NCBI GenBank assembly: GCA_021779235.1
Contig: JAJYBA010000118.1
Coordinates: 1-5,281 of the forward strand
Direction of reading: 5' to 3'
Source of the DNA: Bacillota bacterium
GTDB lineage: Bacteria > Bacillota > Clostridia > Clostridiales > Clostridiaceae
Length of the DNA stretch: 5,281 nt
Shown: piece by piece, positions 5,114-5,281 of the stretch
Numbering within the stretch: the first letter of the stretch is position 1
Layout of the letters: each line of letters opens with the position of its first letter
Notes under the pieces: model-generated
What the model was told of the DNA's origin: nothing
Database searches by the model: none
What the model saw: the letters and a program-made list of their open reading frames with translations, nothing else
Translations under genes and position numbers: made by a program

Positions 5114-5281
5114 TTATTTTAGTTTTTGAACTTCAGAAAGAATGTTATCTAATGAATCTATAGCTGAGGTTAAAGTTTTTGTGTCCAGTGGCTTAAGCTT
5201 TATTGCTGCATTTATTATTCCAAGAGGAGTCTCTACTTTCTCGTAAAGCTCTTTATTTTTATCCTTTACACTATCCTCAAT
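5114..5281 (-). CDS. Unidentified helical protein, C-terminal fragment (cut by window edge)
   Basis: Reading the minus strand from the window edge gives 55 open codons ending at TAA (5116-5114): IEDSVKDKNKELYEKV, then ETPLGIINAAIKLKPLDTK and a last stretch ending LSEVQKLK. The composition is rich in K, E, D and L with heptad-like spacing, so it is probably alpha-helical or coiled-coil. A PLG and a KPLD turn separate the helices. No Cys, His cluster or membrane segment is visible. The family is not recognised; a substrate-binding or signalling protein tail would look like this but cannot be shown. A terminator 11 bases past the stop supports it as a real gene end. Confidence 0.68.
   Translation of the reverse strand: MEDSVKDKNKELYEKVETPLGIINAAIKLKPLDTKTLTSAIDSLDNILSEVQKLK

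Noticed and set aside
1..5281. CRISPR array, tRNA or rRNA genes
   Set aside because: No regularly spaced repeats, cloverleaf or rRNA-like segments were seen on either strand.

Overview
This AT-rich, low-GC window looks like a chromosomal or accessory segment of a Clostridium-like Bacillota. The signs are purine-rich Shine-Dalgarno sequences (AGGAGG, GGAGGGAG, AGGGAGTG), A/T-ending codons, long poly-T terminators and protein families typical of clostridial metal-handling loci. It holds two intact genes, two genes cut by the window edges, and five gene remnants. The theme is transition-metal (probably copper-type) handling, in a locus that has been partly dismantled.

Layout. Positions 1-68 (minus) hold the start of an exported protein. 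After a divergent intergenic region, 255-677 (plus) is a truncated membrane protein resembling DUF6803. Its native coding stops near 494 and runs into the antisense of a truncated prolipoprotein diacylglyceryl transferase (lgt-like) gene that starts at 718 on the minus strand. The lgt remnant also has an in-frame TAG at codon 15. Positions 839-994 (plus) are a C-terminal scrap related to the last domain of the next gene. Positions 1149-2972 (plus) carry an intact 607-aa fusion: an HMA metal-binding domain, a TauE/SafE (DsbD-like) membrane domain, a cupredoxin-like domain with Cys and Met ligands, a Cys-Cys linker, and a second cupredoxin-like domain without cysteines. A strong bidirectional terminator (3057-3097) separates it from the convergent gene at 3116-4336 (minus), a 406-aa lipoprotein with cell-wall-binding-repeat-2-like sequence.

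Upstream of the lipoprotein is a second remnant cluster. One piece is the TGES-containing actuator segment of a heavy-metal P1B-type ATPase (plus, native part about 4471-4623). It abuts an antisense piece of a Cys-rich copper-storage-type four-helix-bundle protein (minus, about 4620-4778). Positions 4779-5078 are non-coding apart from a 12-bp-arm inverted repeat. A terminator at 5079-5102 serves the 3' end of an unidentified helical protein entering from the right (5114-5281, minus).

How the parts fit (inference): DUF6803-like protein, accessory Lgt, TauE-cupredoxin fusion, CWB2-like lipoprotein, P1B ATPase and Csp-type protein look like members of one metal export, sequestration and surface-handling module. 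Only the fusion and the lipoprotein remain intact. The two antisense joints suggest that deletions or inversions, not only point mutation, broke the module.
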